DNA of 38,134 bases, taken from contig NZ_PCDP01000022.1 in assembly GCF_003240585.1 (NCBI RefSeq), positions 1-38,134 of the forward strand. Direction: 5' to 3'. Both the position numbers and the translations under genes were made by a program. Positions within the stretch are counted from its first letter, which is position 1, and every line of letters begins with the position of its first letter. Source of the stretch: Arminella tubonensis (lineage in GTDB: Bacteria; Pseudomonadota; Alphaproteobacteria; Rhizobiales; Rhizobiaceae). Below are positions 18,103 to 26,226 of this stretch, in pieces. The notes beneath the pieces are model-generated. The model made no database searches, was not told the DNA's origin, and saw only the letters and a list, made by a program, of their open reading frames with translations.

Positions 18103-20367
18103 TCAGGCAAGCATTGCCTGTTCGCGGAGGATGTCGCCATTGCTCTGCCTTTGCCCGGCGAATTCAATGAATTCCCGGGCGGGCATGGGCCTTGCGAATG
18201 CGTAGCCTTGGAAAAAATGACAGCCGAGATCGCCAAGGATATTTGCGTGTTCGAATGTCTCGACGCCTTCCGCAACGATGCCGATATTCTGTGATCGCCC
18301 GATTTCAATAATCGACGCCACGAGCCTGCGCTGCGAATGAGACGTCGTGATAGGAGCAATCAGCTTCCGGTCGATCTTAAGCCGCTTCGGTGCAAGCTCG
18401 AGCAGGCTGATGATCGAGGCGTGTCCCGTTCCGAAGTCATCGATCTCGATGTCGATGCCCATGGCCTTGATATCCTTGATCGCTTCTTGGAGCGCGGAAT
18501 CATGGCCGTCGAACGAAATGGACTCCAGCAATTCGAACGAAAGGCCGCCTTTGCGGAAGGGGGTGTTTCGGAGCTTGGTCAATAGTGTCGGATCTTTGAG
18601 GCGTTGAGCCGAGATATTGACGGAGACCTGCGGCACTATGAGATCAAGGGCCGCCCATCGGGTTGCCTGGAAGAGGGCCTTTTCGAGGATGCAGGCGTCG
18701 ATGTCGGCAACGCGATTGATCGTTTCCGCAACGCTCAGAAACCGATCCGGCGTCAAGATACCTCGTTGAGGATGATCCCACCGCGCCAGCGCCTCGACGC
18801 CGGATATCCGCAAGGTAGTGGCGTCGAACTGCGGCTGAAAATATGGAATAATTTCATCGCGTTGCAGCGCCAATATGAGATCATCGGCCGTTTGTTTTGT
18901 CTGTAGTGTCGCGGCGCGGAGTTCGTCCGAGAATATCTCGGTACGTCCGCGTCCGCGTTTTTTCGCCTCATAGAGCGATATATCCGCATTGACGAGCAGT
19001 TGGTGAAGGTCGTCTCCGGCATTGCTCTGCCAGGCGACGCCTGCGCTTCCCCCTATTCTGCATTCTCGACCATTGATGAGAATAGGTGCCGCCAGAGCGG
19101 CCACCACATCTGTCGCGAGCGCAATGGCGCGTTGCTCCGGATCCCGCCCCCCAGTGACGATGACGAACTCGTCGCCTCCGATGCGAGCGGCAAATTCCTC
19201 CGGGCCAAGGACTGTTTGAAGCTTTGCCGTGCTAAGGCGCAAAACTTCGTCGCCCGCAGCGTGGCCGAGCGTATCGTTGACCTCCTTGAAGCGATCGAGG
19301 TCGACATGGATAAAGGCGAGACGATCAGTCCCGCTATCGGCGTTTTGACTGGCAATCATCTGATCGACGTAGCGCCTGTTCGGCAGCCCGGTGAGCGAGT
19401 CGTGCAGCGATTGATGTTCGAGCGTGCGCTTGGTCTTCTCAAGTTCGTCTTCGCGCCGCTGCAGCTGCACAATCGTCTTTTGGCGCGCTCGCATCAGGAA
19501 GCCGGCCCAGATCAAAGGGGAGATGATACACAGCGAGACAACCGCCACGCCGATTCGAAACAACACCACGTGAGCATGCTGAGCCCAGCCGCCCTTGGGC
19601 ACTGCCGCGAGTTCCCAGGTGTTATAGCCCAGATTGAGCGAAAGCCGGACCGGATCGCTGTCGAACGTGTCGAGCTTTCCGAAGAACACGTCCTTTGATG
19701 CTTTTGGGTTGCTCTTCAGGCTGATGGCAACATCCAGATCCGCCGCCATCAACCCGCTATCCTCATAGAGCCGGGCGAGATCGATCACGCCCGAAATAAT
19801 TCCCCAGAATGTTTGCGCCTTGTCGACCGATATGTAGACCGGACAGCGTGCAATCAGGCCCGAGCCCCCCTGGACGAGATCGACCGGCCCGGCCAGCACG
19901 ATGTTATGGCTATTGCGCGCCATCAGCGCGCCGTCGCGTTGTTGTTCATTTTTGCGGTAATCGAGCCCGATTGCCTTTTCGTTCGGCGATCCGGGGTACA
20001 CGTAGCGGACCACCAGATCCGGGGCTCCGGCGACGTTGCGAAGTTGAGACGTGGCGCGGAAGAGCTGGCCTGCGAACTGCGAGAATCGTTCCTGCGACAT
20101 CTGCGGCTCAGTCGCAATCGCCGCGACCAGGCCCTGCAGGAGATTTACGTTGCCGTTGATGTTCGTTTCCAGTCGCGCCGACAACGTAGCCAGTTGCTCG
20201 GATGCACTTGTCCGTTGCGAAATACGAACCTGCTTTGCTCTTTCGTGATCAGCGAAAACAACCAGCGTGGCGATCGTGAAGAGCGCAAGAATAGCGGGAA
20301 GAAACACGCCAAACCGGTTGGCGTTCGGTCGCTTTGATCGATGATCTGGAGTTGAAGTTGACGCCAT
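18103..20367 (-). CDS. CHASE-GGDEF-EAL cyclic di-GMP signalling protein
   Basis: A 754-residue membrane sensor. A first membrane helix (about residues 20-39) and a second (about 268-291) bracket a periplasmic CHASE domain. GGDEF follows, with an intact GGDEF signature at 397-401 but GxxE where the inhibitory RxxD site should be. Then comes an EAL domain with E524-A-L, SVNIS, ELLES, DDFGTG, LKID and FQGYAFARP, the expected metal and catalytic residues of an active phosphodiesterase. It may therefore both make and degrade c-di-GMP in response to a small external ligand. The stop lies 18 nt from the converging fusion gene. No strong ribosome binding site precedes the ATG at 20367. Confidence 0.9.
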   Translation of the reverse strand: MASTSTPDHRSKRPNANRFGVFLPAILALFTIATLVVFADHERAKQVRISQRTSASEQLATLSARLETNINGNVNLLQGLVAAIATEPQMSQERFSQFAGQLFRATSQLRNVAGAPDLVVRYVYPGSPNEKAIGLDYRKNEQQRDGALMARNSHNIVLAGPVDLVQGGSGLIARCPVYISVDKAQTFWGIISGVIDLARLYEDSGLMAADLDVAISLKSNPKASKDVFFGKLDTFDSDPVRLSLNLGYNTWELAAVPKGGWAQHAHVVLFRIGVAVVSLCIISPLIWAGFLMRARQKTIVQLQRREDELEKTKRTLEHQSLHDSLTGLPNRRYVDQMIASQNADSGTDRLAFIHVDLDRFKEVNDTLGHAAGDEVLRLSTAKLQTVLGPEEFAARIGGDEFVIVTGGRDPEQRAIALATDVVAALAAPILINGRECRIGGSAGVAWQSNAGDDLHQLLVNADISLYEAKKRGRGRTEIFSDELRAATLQTKQTADDLILALQRDEIIPYFQPQFDATTLRISGVEALARWDHPQRGILTPDRFLSVAETINRVADIDACILEKALFQATRWAALDLIVPQVSVNISAQRLKDPTLLTKLRNTPFRKGGLSFELLESISFDGHDSALQEAIKDIKAMGIDIEIDDFGTGHASIISLLELAPKRLKIDRKLIAPITTSHSQRRLVASIIEIGRSQNIGIVAEGVETFEHANILGDLGCHFFQGYAFARPMPAREFIEFAGQRQSNGDILREQAMLA

Positions 20368-20570
20368 TGAAAAGCTAGAACCATTTGGGATAGCAAGCAG
20401 TTTTCGACAATTGTTTTAATATTGTCTGATTGCCGGAGCAGATTCTTTGCCGGCTTCGATTTGGAACAGAGAAATGTGGACCTGCGCCAATATCGAATAT
20501 AAACAAGATTGCAGCTAACTGATTGAAATATATTAGTAAATTTAAAGATAAATGATCGGACCCTGCGAAA
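20368..20570. other. AT-rich intergenic region upstream of the CHASE-GGDEF-EAL gene
   Basis: This stretch is markedly more AT-rich than its neighbours. It carries an imperfect promoter-like area and one inverted repeat, GACAAT at 20406 with ATTGTC at 20421 (9-nt spacer), 39 nt upstream of the start at 20367. It should contain the promoter of that gene. I found no gene in it. Confidence 0.4.
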
Positions 20571-20669
20571 GAGCTGGAAAGCTCAAGCCGGGAGATCTGA
20601 ACGTGAAGGCCCCACGTCTTTCGTCCAGATTCCCGGCTTGTGGCAGTTTGCAAACCGGGCAACCGCCCG
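20571..20669. repeat. Dense cluster of inverted repeats after the EF-hand gene
   Basis: Four palindromic elements follow one another in 99 bp. GAGCT-GGAA-AGCTC is at 20571-20584. A long hairpin spans 20584-20640, with perfect outer 10-bp arms CAAGCCGGGA/TCCCGGCTTG and an imperfect inner extension ATCTGAACG/CGTCCAGAT. GTTTGCAAAC, a perfect palindrome, is at 20646-20655. CGGGC-AACC-GCCCG is at 20656-20669. The last begins 14 nt beyond the EF-hand gene stop on the minus strand. It may terminate that transcript, or be a mosaic intergenic repeat of the rhizobial RIME kind. Copy number in the genome was not testable here. Confidence 0.5.
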
Positions 20670-20682
20670 ATCGGCGCTCTTA

Positions 20683-21480
20683 CTACAGATTGATGAGTTC
20701 CTTCGACGTGCTGTCGTCGTAGTTAGAAGAATAAAGACTTGCGAAATCGGAGAGCTGCATCGGCGGCGGTGCAGGCGGTGTTTGCGATTTCATTGCGGTC
20801 GCGAACTGGGCTTCGGTTAATGATCCTGCACCGGCCGTATCCAGGCTCTTGAACAGTATTGTCGCCTGGTCTTCGCTGACGTCGGACGGACGTGCGGCGA
20901 TGAACTCTGCCTCGCTGACGCCGCCGTCGCCGTCTTTATCCATCGACGAGAATGTCTTGGATAGATCGTCGTCGCTTGGTTTCGCTCCGGGCGGTGGCGG
21001 CGGGTTGTGTGATTGCATCGCCTCGGCAAGCTGCGCTTCCGTCAAGGAGCCGGTGTTGTCGCTGTCGAAGCTTGAAAACAGAGACGACGCCTGGTCTTCA
21101 CTGACATTGGACGGACGGGCTGCAACAAATTCCTGCTTGCTGATGCTGCCATCGCCATTCGTATCGATCGCGCTGATCATGTCGGCCTGCGACGTCGGCT
21201 GATCGGAGGGTGACTGGTTGCTGTCGCCGCTGCTATCGCTGCTGCCGGACTGGTTGTTCAGCATCATCGCCATCATCTGCGAGAAAAGTTTTTCCGCCGC
21301 AGCGATGATGCTCTGTTCGTCGGTGGTGGACGTGTCCGACGAAGATGAGCTGGAACTGGAACTTGTTTTTGTCGATGTTCCGGAAGACAGTAGCAGATCG
21401 GAATCATCTATCGATGCGACGCTGGTCGTCGATTTGTACTTGTACTGACCACTGGAAAGGACCGAAGAGATGCTTGTCAA
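20683..21480 (-). CDS. Ser-rich EF-hand calcium-binding protein with internal duplication
   Basis: From a TTG at 21480 this is a 265-residue protein. That start is chosen because a full AGGAGG lies 5 nt before it; 45 codons of open frame further upstream have no such site. Residues 32-53 and 78-98 are Ser-rich linkers. A canonical EF-hand DTNGDGSISKQE lies at 106-117, a weaker one DSDNTGSLTEAQ at 139-150, a canonical one DKDGDGGVSEAE at 181-192 and a degenerate one DTAGAGSLTEAQ at 214-225. Residues about 101-165 and 176-240 are clear tandem copies, each ending in a proline run. No signal peptide is seen. The layout recalls calsymin of Rhizobium etli, an EF-hand repeat protein exported without a classical signal, but the sequence is not obviously that protein. 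Its target is unknown. Confidence 0.8.
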   Translation of the reverse strand: MTSISSVLSSGQYKYKSTTSVASIDDSDLLLSSGTSTKTSSSSSSSSSDTSTTDEQSIIAAAEKLFSQMMAMMLNNQSGSSDSSGDSNQSPSDQPTSQADMISAIDTNGDGSISKQEFVAARPSNVSEDQASSLFSSFDSDNTGSLTEAQLAEAMQSHNPPPPPGAKPSDDDLSKTFSSMDKDGDGGVSEAEFIAARPSDVSEDQATILFKSLDTAGAGSLTEAQFATAMKSQTPPAPPPMQLSDFASLYSSNYDDSTSKELINL

Positions 21481-21576
21481 GGGGGCCTCCTGATACAAGC
21501 GTTGAAGAGGACTCGGGTTCTTACACTTTACGCGTGACATGTTTGCGCTGCCGTTTGAATAGGTGAGCGGCAGCGG

Positions 21577-21810
21577 TTGCATCGGCTGCCCGCTTTGACT
21601 TCCGGTCTTGATCACCTGGATCGCCCGACACCGGCTTCCTTATGCATCGCAGAGGCGGCCGCCTTCATGTTGGCAAGGATCGGCTATGGCGATCTTATGC
21701 GGAGGAAGGATGAAAGGGAGTGGAAGATAACGGCGGCAAACGAACGGCCTTCATGGCCGGAATGGGAGCAAGCGGAGAGACTCCAGCTGCTTGCTCCTAA
21801 ACATCCTTAA
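21577..21810 (+). CDS. Doubtful small ORF of 77 codons in the gap 21481-21844
   Basis: This is the only candidate gene in the 364-nt gap between the EF-hand gene and the MarR-GNAT gene. The C-terminal half (MRRKDEREWKITAANERP, then SWPEWEQAERL) looks protein-like and hydrophilic, with three tryptophans. The N-terminal half does not, so a shorter form starting near 21667 is possible. No good ribosome binding site precedes any of its ATGs and I recognise no family. The gap must also hold the divergent control region upstream of the EF-hand gene. Confidence 0.2.
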   Translation: MHRLPALTSGLDHLDRPTPASLCIAEAAAFMLARIGYGDLMRRKDEREWKITAANERPSWPEWEQAERLQLLAPKHP

Positions 21811-21844
21811 ATTCGACGTTTAATCTTGTGCGGAGCTTTTGCAT

Positions 21845-22855
21845 TCAGCTTTGCTGTCGTGACGCTATTTGCCGATCATCTTGACCTTCGACCTTGCGAA
21901 CGAAGCGTTGCTCGGTCACTTCCTTGCCCCATTGACGGCCGGGCTGCTCTTCCGCGAGGACGAAACCTGAGGCCTCATAGAGTCGCCGCGCCGCGTCCAG
22001 TCCCTTGAACGTCCAGAGCTGGATTTCTTCAAAACCGTTCCGGTCGCAAAACGCCACGGCTTGGTTCAGCAGCCGCGTGCCGGTCCCGCTTGCGCGCCGT
22101 CCGTCTTCGACGATGAACCAGCGCAGATGGGCGATACCGGTTCCAAGGTCTTCGCCGTCGATCGCGATCGTGCCGATAATATTTCCTGCCTCCAGGGCGG
22201 CCCATATTTCGTTGTGCGGTCGATCCAGTCGCCCGACAAATTCGGCCAAACCGGCAGCAACCTTGCTTTCGAAGAAATGTCCGAAGCTCGCCGTCCGGGC
22301 GTAGTAGCGAGCGTGCATCTCCACGGAACGTCCGATCACGCCGGGACGATAGCCCCTTTCTATCGAGATCGCGGAAGACGCGTCGGGCTCTCCGCCGGTG
22401 CGCCGGGCCTCCAGCGCCCGCGAATAGGCTTCCAACCCTTCCAGCGCCCTGCCTTGCCTCTCCGGCGTCAGCTTTTCCAGCGCGCCGGAAACCTGGTTCC
22501 GCGCAAAGATGTCGATTGCCGCCAATGCGCTCCAGCCTTTTGGCGTCAGTGAGAGTGGCTTTGCACGCCCATCCTGATCGCTCGCACCTTCAGAAAGATC
22601 GCCGGACGCTATGAGTTTGCGCGTCATTCGGCTGACGCTTGATTTCTCCAGATTGAGAACGTTGCAGAGTTCCGCTGCCGTCAGCGTCCCGCGCCTGCCG
22701 ATCTCGATCAGGGCATGGACCGCCGACGGTGGAAGGTTCGTCCCGGCAAGGGTCGAGTTCATGAAACCGAGTTCACGCACAAGTCGGCGCGAAGCGTCAC
22801 GCAGGGGTGCGATGATGGTATCCGGCGCACTGTCCGTCATGGAGATAATGCCCAT
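21845..22855 (-). CDS. MarR-type regulator fused to a GNAT acetyltransferase
   Basis: A 336-residue fusion. Residues about 10-150 are a MarR winged helix (LTAAELCNVLNLEKSSVSRMTRKLI recognition region, wing with D-Q-D-G-R-A-K-P). Residues about 170-325 form a GNAT fold, with the acetyl-CoA loop RRASGTGTRLL and the late strand RRLYEASGFVLAEE. Such fusions suggest a regulator that senses or modifies a small amine, or a stand-alone acetyltransferase controlled by its own DNA-binding half. The start is uncertain: ATG at 22855 or at 22840, neither with a good ribosome binding site. A palindrome lies 3 nt upstream, which supports autoregulation. Confidence 0.85.
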   Translation of the reverse strand: MGIISMTDSAPDTIIAPLRDASRRLVRELGFMNSTLAGTNLPPSAVHALIEIGRRGTLTAAELCNVLNLEKSSVSRMTRKLIASGDLSEGASDQDGRAKPLSLTPKGWSALAAIDIFARNQVSGALEKLTPERQGRALEGLEAYSRALEARRTGGEPDASSAISIERGYRPGVIGRSVEMHARYYARTASFGHFFESKVAAGLAEFVGRLDRPHNEIWAALEAGNIIGTIAIDGEDLGTGIAHLRWFIVEDGRRASGTGTRLLNQAVAFCDRNGFEEIQLWTFKGLDAARRLYEASGFVLAEEQPGRQWGKEVTEQRFVRKVEGQDDRQIASRQQS

Positions 22856-22857
22856 AT

Positions 22858-22874
22858 AGTTGTACGATGCAACT
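22858..22874. promoter_or_regulatory. Palindromic operator of the MarR-GNAT gene
   Basis: AGTTG-TACGATG-CAACT is an inverted repeat with 5-bp arms and a central TACGATG, within the 13-18 bp size that MarR dimers recognise. It covers the position where ribosome or polymerase would load for the gene starting at 22855, so binding should block its own expression. Autoregulation is inferred, not shown. Confidence 0.5.
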
Positions 22875-22955
22875 TCATAGCTTTATGATCGCCTTTTGGA
22901 AATAGTCAGGGCAGTTCCAAGGTCATGAATTCCCCCGCCCGTCGCCGGTTTCGCA

Positions 22956-23330
22956 TCAGAACTCTTCCCAGCTCTCCTGAGCGGTTGCTGCGGCACTTTC
23001 GGTCTTGCCTGCAAAAGCCTTGGCAACCGTGCGCCCGAGCGCGCGGGCAGGAGATGCGACCGGATGCGAGCGGACAGTTGCGGCTGAGGGTCTGGCAGTA
23101 TTGGCCCGCTGCCCATTGCCGAGACTGAACTGATCGAGGAGCTCATTGAGGGCGCTTGCCTCAGCGGCCAGTGCGTGGCTCGCAGCGGTCTGCTCCTCGA
23201 CCATCGCGGCATTGCGCTGGTTGCCCTGATCCATGTTGTTGACGGCGACGTTGATCCTATCAGGCCGATCGATTGCTCGCGGGTTGCGGTCACGATGGCG
23301 CCGACGTGGCGATTGACCTCCTGCACATTT
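22956..23330 (-). pseudogene. Methyl-accepting chemotaxis protein, frameshifted C-terminal remnant
   Basis: Two adjacent minus-strand frames join into one chemoreceptor tail. Frame one (down to about 23262) gives VQEVNRHVGAIVTATREQSI followed by GL. Frame two (about 23254 to the stop at 22956) gives INVAVNNMDQGNQRNAAMVE, then EQTAASHALAAEASALNELL, and ends in SWEEF, the usual C-terminal CheR-tether-like end of rhizobial receptors. The normal L-Q-E-I-N join reads CTGATAGGATCAAC, one base short of frame. The sensor, HAMP and most of the signalling hairpin are absent; homology stops near 23330. It is therefore a decayed receptor gene rather than a working protein. Confidence 0.8.
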
Positions 23331-23577
23331 GTGCGCCGCAACGAAGCCTTCGCCGCCTGGCGGCAAGAGCAATCCGGCTTCGCCATTCATGTGGGGCATT
23401 CTGGCGAAGCCGGTACTTTGGGGTGACCGATGCCTATTCGAGATAAGCGGTCGGCCGAGTGCAAATCTACACCAGAGCTTGCCGCAAACGTTTCCGAACA
23501 TTGCCGAAAAAAGGTATTTGAAAGGAATTTCTTATCCCGATATTTCCGGGAACCGGACCACCTCCGCAACATCGGAT

Positions 23578-23606
23578 TTGTGCGCTTTGTCGTCAAAAGT
23601 TATAAT
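23578..23606 (+). promoter_or_regulatory. Predicted sigma-70 promoter for the Ser/Thr-rich protein gene
   Basis: TTGTGC at 23578, a 17-nt spacer and a consensus TATAAT at 23601 lie in an AT-rich stretch. Transcription would start near 23613, upstream of both possible starts (23644 and 23788) of the gene that follows. It is one of the closest matches to a consensus promoter that I noticed in the window. Confidence 0.5.
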
Positions 23607-23787
23607 GTTATGATTTCTTTGAATTTTATCGTTAGAAAACGCGATGAATCCGGCCGCATTTCCGGATAATGTCGCCGACGTCTTAGCATGGACTTTGAAC
23701 GGTCAAGCAAAAGGGAATTTACTTACGCTTAATCCAGCCGCGGCCACAGTTGTACATCCGAACAATACAGCAATGGGCAACGGCAAA

Positions 23788-24177
23788 ATGGTTACAGCGA
23801 TATCCTCCTCTACCACCTCATCCTTGTTTGGCACATCGTCCACCACGTCGTCGAGTTCGTCGACCACAGACGACGCCACGAAAATACAGGCTCAAATCGC
23901 GGCGAAGAAGGCGGAACTCGCCAACACGAAAGACCCGGACGAAGCCGCCACGCTTCAAAAGGATCTGACCACGCTTGAGGCCCAGCTGGCCAAGCTGCAG
24001 AAATCCTCCAGCAGCCAGTCGAGCGCAACCGGACAAGCCACGAAGGCAAATACGGCCTCTGGTTCCAGCCCGTCGACGAGCGCTGGGCAATCGCCGCTGT
24101 CTGGGGAAAGCGACCGCATCGGCACGACAAACTTTGACGAGAGTACAGATTTCGGAGATCGGACCGCCTACGTCTGA
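23788..24177 (+). CDS. Small Ser/Thr-rich coiled-coil protein of unknown function
   Basis: From the ATG at 23788 this is a 129-residue protein with no recognised family. Residues 1-30 are almost entirely Ser and Thr, residues about 32-73 form a charged heptad-like helix (KIQAQIAAKKAELANTKDPD, then EAATLQKDLTTLEAQLAKLQ), and the rest is again Ser/Gly-rich. The frame is open back to an ATG at 23644, but those 48 codons have a much lower third-position GC than the rest. The N-terminus MVTAISSSTT also resembles the start of the EF-hand protein at 20683-21480 (TSISSVLSS), so the later start is preferred. No signal peptide or membrane segment is seen. Confidence 0.6.
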   Translation: MVTAISSSTTSSLFGTSSTTSSSSSTTDDATKIQAQIAAKKAELANTKDPDEAATLQKDLTTLEAQLAKLQKSSSSQSSATGQATKANTASGSSPSTSAGQSPLSGESDRIGTTNFDESTDFGDRTAYV

Positions 24178-24226
24178 TAATCGACGGTGAAACGGGAGGC
24201 TGTTCGATCTTGGCATGGATCGTCGC

Positions 24227-25498
24227 TTAGCCTGGCGCCGCGGCGTGGTCGCGGCTCTTGAAGACGACCACCTGCTCCAGCCCCCCGGGCTGTCGGTTTC
24301 TGACCGTGATCTCCCCTTCGAACCGGGAGATGATTTCCTTGGCGATGGCCATTCCAAGACCCGCGCCTGCAAACGACTTTTGTCGCGCGATGTCGATCCT
24401 AAAGAAGGGCTCGAAGACCTGGTCGAGCCGCTCGTCCGGAATGCCTGGCCCGGTGTCGTCGATCGTGACGACAGCCCAATCGTCAAGGTGGCTGACGGCA
24501 ACGACGGCTGATTCTCCGTGCGTCGCAGCGTTGATCATCAGGTTGCGCAACGCCCGCGTGATCGCGAGGGGTCCGGCAAAGATAGTTGCCGACTGCAGCT
24601 CGCCGCTGCTGATATTCATGCCGATAGCGGTCAGCTCCGCGACGATGTGCCTAACGATCAGATCGAGCCTGATGTCTTGCAGACTGTCCCGGCTGACTTC
24701 CTCGCGAACCAGGCCGATGGCGCTGTCGGCAATCTGGTCGAGTTCCTCGAGGTCGGAAAGCCATTTCCTCCGGTCTTCATCGTCGGTGATGAACTCGGCA
24801 CGCAACCGCATTCGCGTCATCGGTGTGCGCAGATCATGACCGGCCGCAGCAACCAGACGCATGCGGCTTTCCGTTGCCGCTTTCACCCTTGCCGACAGCC
24901 TGTTCAACGCCTGGGCCGTGACCCGAATTTCACCTGGACCGGTCTCCGGTACGTGCGGGATGGTCCCGTCAGGCGCGATATCCGCCAGCGCCCGTTCAAG
25001 CAGTCGGAGCGGCTTGGTGATCTTCGATGCGGCGAATACGGAAACCACCGTACTGCCGATGACGATGAGGGTGAGCCAGCCAGCCAGGATTTTCCAACCC
25101 CCGGGCGGCGGACCGAAATCCGGCATCGGCACCAGCATCCAGCGGCCGTCGGCAAGCCTGAGAGATACGGTCGCGCTGGTCGTCATCGAATGCCGGGTCG
25201 CGACCACGTCGCGCGGCTCGCCGGTCCGACGTAGCGCCTGCGTCAGGAAGTCGGACAGCCTTTCATCCCGGGCGCCAGGCGCGGGCGCACCAGACACCAC
25301 CACGCCCGCCGCCAAGGCGACAGCCCTGTCACCTTCGGCGAGCTTCGCAAGGATGCGCAGCTGGCGTGCCATCGGCTCCATGGTCGTGCCGGGACGCGGC
25401 CCGCGCATGACCAGGCTTGCCGCGAACGACGAGGTGATCACGACAAGGACTATGGCCGTGACCAACAGAAGCGCCAGCCGGGCTCCGAGCGATCTCAC
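24227..25498 (-). CDS. Sensor histidine kinase (EnvZ-like)
   Basis: A 423-residue two-transmembrane kinase. Helices at about residues 7-30 and 136-157 enclose a roughly 105-residue periplasmic domain of unknown ligand, followed by a HAMP linker. The H-box AAAGHDLRTPMTRMRLRAE places the phosphorylated His at 221. The ATP domain shows the N-box ALRNLMINAATHG, DDTGPGIP (G1) and GAGLGMAIAKEI (G2). The GTG start at 25498 overlaps the stop of the response regulator gene (GTGA), so the pair is cotranscribed and coupled. The H-box and periplasmic layout resemble EnvZ-type kinases. The stimulus cannot be told from sequence. Confidence 0.9.
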   Translation of the reverse strand: MRSLGARLALLLVTAIVLVVITSSFAASLVMRGPRPGTTMEPMARQLRILAKLAEGDRAVALAAGVVVSGAPAPGARDERLSDFLTQALRRTGEPRDVVATRHSMTTSATVSLRLADGRWMLVPMPDFGPPPGGWKILAGWLTLIVIGSTVVSVFAASKITKPLRLLERALADIAPDGTIPHVPETGPGEIRVTAQALNRLSARVKAATESRMRLVAAAGHDLRTPMTRMRLRAEFITDDEDRRKWLSDLEELDQIADSAIGLVREEVSRDSLQDIRLDLIVRHIVAELTAIGMNISSGELQSATIFAGPLAITRALRNLMINAATHGESAVVAVSHLDDWAVVTIDDTGPGIPDERLDQVFEPFFRIDIARQKSFAGAGLGMAIAKEIISRFEGEITVRNRQPGGLEQVVVFKSRDHAAAPG

Positions 25499-26226
25499 GG
25501 ATCGCCCCTGATGGTCACCACCGGCACGACGAGCTGATATCCGCCGTTGCGGATCGTCCTGAAAACGGGTGCCGTCGCGGTCTCACCCAGCTTGCGTCGC
25601 AAACGGCTCATCAGGACGTCGATCGAACGATCGGCCGGATCACGGTCGCGCCCCTGGGTGACGTCCAGCAGCTGGTCGCGGGATAGCAGCCGTCCGGACC
25701 GTTCGAGGAAGGCCTTGAGCAGATCGAATTCGGCTCCCGTCAGCGAGATGAGCTCACCATTGTCCTTTGTCAGGCGCCGAAGCTGCGGATCGAGGGTCAT
25801 GCCGGCAAAAGCGTAACTGCGCTGCTCCGGCTCGGGAGCCGGATCGTCGTTGATCCGGCGCAGCACCGCTTTGATGCGTGCGGCGAGCTCCCGCGGATTG
25901 AACGGCTTGCCGAGATAGTCGTCAGCGCCGATCTCCAGCCCCAGTATACGATCGATATCCTCTTTGAGTGCGGTGAGGAGAATGACGGGTACACGAGGGC
26001 GGCGGCTTCTGAGGTCCCGGCAAAGGTCGAGACCCGACCCGTCGGGTAGCATTACGTCCAATACCAGCAGATCCGGCGCGCGCCGGCTCAGCACCTCGTT
26101 GCAGCTACGCAAATCGCCCGCGGTCGAGACGCGAAAACCCTGCTCCTCCAGATATCGGCTTAGAAGCGCGCGAATTTCATTGTCGTCGTCGACGATCAGG
26201 ATGTCGGGGGCTGCGTGCACAGACAT
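25495..26226 (-). CDS. OmpR-type response regulator
   Basis: A 243-residue transcription factor. The receiver domain has the acidic pair Asp13-Asp14, the phospho-acceptor Asp57 in VLDVMLPDG, Thr85 and Lys107 in KPFN. A C-terminal winged helix follows from about residue 140, with SLTGAEFDLLKAFLERSGRL and SRDQLLDVTQGRDRDPADRS typical of the OmpR/RstA group. It is the first gene of a two-gene operon with the kinase. Target genes are not evident, and neither neighbour (sugar permease, Ser/Thr-rich protein) carries an obvious OmpR-like site. Confidence 0.92.
   Translation of the reverse strand: MSVHAAPDILIVDDDNEIRALLSRYLEEQGFRVSTAGDLRSCNEVLSRRAPDLLVLDVMLPDGSGLDLCRDLRSRRPRVPVILLTALKEDIDRILGLEIGADDYLGKPFNPRELAARIKAVLRRINDDPAPEPEQRSYAFAGMTLDPQLRRLTKDNGELISLTGAEFDLLKAFLERSGRLLSRDQLLDVTQGRDRDPADRSIDVLMSRLRRKLGETATAPVFRTIRNGGYQLVVPVVTIRGDP

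Noticed and set aside
21481..21615. 45-codon upstream extension of the EF-hand protein from an ATG at 21615
   Set aside because: AGGAGG at 5 nt from the TTG at 21480 is a far better start signal, and the extension has no shared features with the Ser-rich N-terminus.
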